Assembly (NCBI GenBank): GCA_017382915.1
Contig: JAFNZJ010000142.1
Coordinates: 1 to 7,478 of the forward strand
Origin: Clostridia bacterium
Lineage (GTDB): Bacteria > Bacillota > Clostridia > Oscillospirales > Acutalibacteraceae
DNA: 7,478 bases
Direction of reading: 5' to 3'
Shown here: one piece after another, positions 6,464 through 7,478 of the stretch
How positions within the stretch are numbered: the stretch's first letter is position 1
How the letters are laid out: each line of letters starts with the position of its first letter
The notes under the pieces: model-generated
The model's database searches: none
Told to the model about the DNA's origin: nothing
The model's input: only the letters and a program-made list of their open reading frames with translations
Position numbers and translations under genes: made by a program

Positions 6464-7477
6464 TTATTGTATTTTAAGGGTTATCTCATCGCCGTCGGGA
6501 TTAAAGTACATAGAGCCCTCTTTTTTGCCGCTAAAGGTGCCGCCCTCAAGCACTAAAGAATAGCTTGTACCCTTATAACAAAAATCCAAATGGTTACTGC
6601 AAAGGGTCATTGGCACCCTTGCACCCGTCATTGTTAGTGTTGGTGCAAGATTTTTTAGGGTGATGCCGTCAGGGGTAAAGGTGGCTGATTTTTCACCCCA
6701 GCAAATTTTTAGGGTTTCATCTTCGCCCGAAACGGTAAAGGGTGTAGCATTTGTATCTAATATCATACCGCCTTTATCGGGCCATACTACTGTATCAACA
6801 ATGGGCAGATTTTCATAAAGGGCATCCCATGTTTTGCAAGGTGTGTTTAAATAGTGTTCTTTTAAGGTTTCATCAAACTTATAAAGTGCGCGGAGGTACG
6901 CCCTTTCGCCCACCCTTATAATGTTGGCCATATAGTTTTTGCAGTTATAATAAATGGACTGCATATTATCGCCGTTGGCCCAGTCGGTAAGGGCACTGCA
7001 GGCCGAGGCGGGGGTAACACCGTTGAATTTTGCCTTAAATTCCTCACCCGAATCACACATCTTTTGAATTTTAACATCGGGGTAGTTTTTAAGCATTTCA
7101 AGTTGCATTTCAAGGGGTTCTAACACCTTTGCATTGGCAAAACTGTTTTCTTGACCTAAATGTGCATAGGAGGTGTTTAACGATTCGTTTTTAAAGTAGG
7201 TGTCAAAATACCATTTAACAATTTCGGGGTTGGAGCCAAACTTCCAAACCGGCTCTAAAGTGCAGCAACCCTTAAAATCGGGGTCGTTTATATATTTGTT
7301 TTCATCATAGCAGTGGGCCGGGTCAGAGCCAAGCAGTCGAAATACAGGTACATTAAGGGTATTTTCTTTGGTGCTGGCAGGGGTGAAAATATTTTTCTTA
7401 CTTGGAAAGTAGGGTGTGTTAAAGTGACCGCCAACCAAAGTGTAGGCGTCGGTTGCTACTTGGTCGCGGCAAATGGC
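6464..7477 (-). CDS. Unrecognised protein, possible glycan-active barrel enzyme, 5'-truncated
   Basis: The frame is open to the right edge, so the N-terminus is missing; 337 residues and a TAA stop are visible. The TTG at 7438 is not the start, since the frame continues upstream (residues AICRDQVATDAYT). I cannot name the family. The first about 225 visible residues look like the later part of an alpha/beta catalytic domain, with conserved-looking stretches PVFRLLGSDPAHCYDE (about 44-59), HLGQENS (about 106-112), an aromatic YYNCKNYMANI region (about 176-186) and LYKFDE (about 198-203). The last about 110 residues are Gly-, Thr- and Asp-rich with alternating hydrophobics, suggesting a beta-sandwich. 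This architecture, with candidate acids such as the Glu of LGQENS, recalls large glycoside hydrolase-like proteins, but that is inference. No membrane segment is visible. It precedes the acyltransferase gene by 15 nt and probably shares its transcript. Confidence 0.6.
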   Translation of the reverse strand, partial: AICRDQVATDAYTLVGGHFNTPYFPSKKNIFTPASTKENTLNVPVFRLLGSDPAHCYDENKYINDPDFKGCCTLEPVWKFGSNPEIVKWYFDTYFKNESLNTSYAHLGQENSFANAKVLEPLEMQLEMLKNYPDVKIQKMCDSGEEFKAKFNGVTPASACSALTDWANGDNMQSIYYNCKNYMANIIRVGERAYLRALYKFDETLKEHYLNTPCKTWDALYENLPIVDTVVWPDKGGMILDTNATPFTVSGEDETLKICWGEKSATFTPDGITLKNLAPTLTMTGARVPMTLCSNHLDFCYKGTSYSLVLEGGTFSGKKEGSMYFNPDGDEITLKIQ

Positions 7478-7478
7478 A

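Overview
The window looks like chromosomal DNA from an anaerobic, spore-forming Clostridia, possibly an Oscillospiraceae/Ruminococcaceae-type Firmicute. The reasons are a moderately low G+C content, a SpoIIM-like sporulation protein, a Rex repressor of the clostridial type, and a short aconitase paired with a eukaryotic-like NADP-isocitrate dehydrogenase. No RNA gene, CRISPR array, insertion sequence or phage gene was seen.

Layout. Bases 2-466 (+ strand) hold the 3' part of a SpoIIM-family membrane protein. It converges on the minus-strand gene rex, and both end at one shared bidirectional terminator (465-494). All other genes lie on the minus strand. Reading in the direction of transcription from the right edge, they are: a 5'-truncated protein of unknown function (6464-7477); an acyltransferase-3 family membrane protein (5333-6448), 15 nt after it; an acyl-ACP thioesterase (4533-5252) with its own consensus promoter buried in a 17-bp perfect inverted repeat, ending at a hairpin terminator (4475-4510); then aconitase (2445-4382), isocitrate dehydrogenase (1211-2425) and rex (498-1130).

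How they work together. Aconitase and isocitrate dehydrogenase are adjacent (19 nt apart) and read from one recognisable promoter. They convert citrate to 2-oxoglutarate with NADPH formation, the oxidative half-cycle that anaerobes use to make glutamate. Citrate synthase is not in the window. Rex, which senses the NADH/NAD+ ratio, follows on the same strand with no terminator in between, so it may be partly co-transcribed with the two TCA enzymes. The thioesterase releases fatty acids from acyl carrier protein and appears to be a separately controlled single-gene unit. The acyltransferase and the unknown protein look like one unit, possibly concerned with cell-surface glycans, but that is inference.

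Most of the window is ordinary core metabolism. The most unusual feature is the long palindrome that coincides with the -35/-10 region of the thioesterase promoter (5277-5318).
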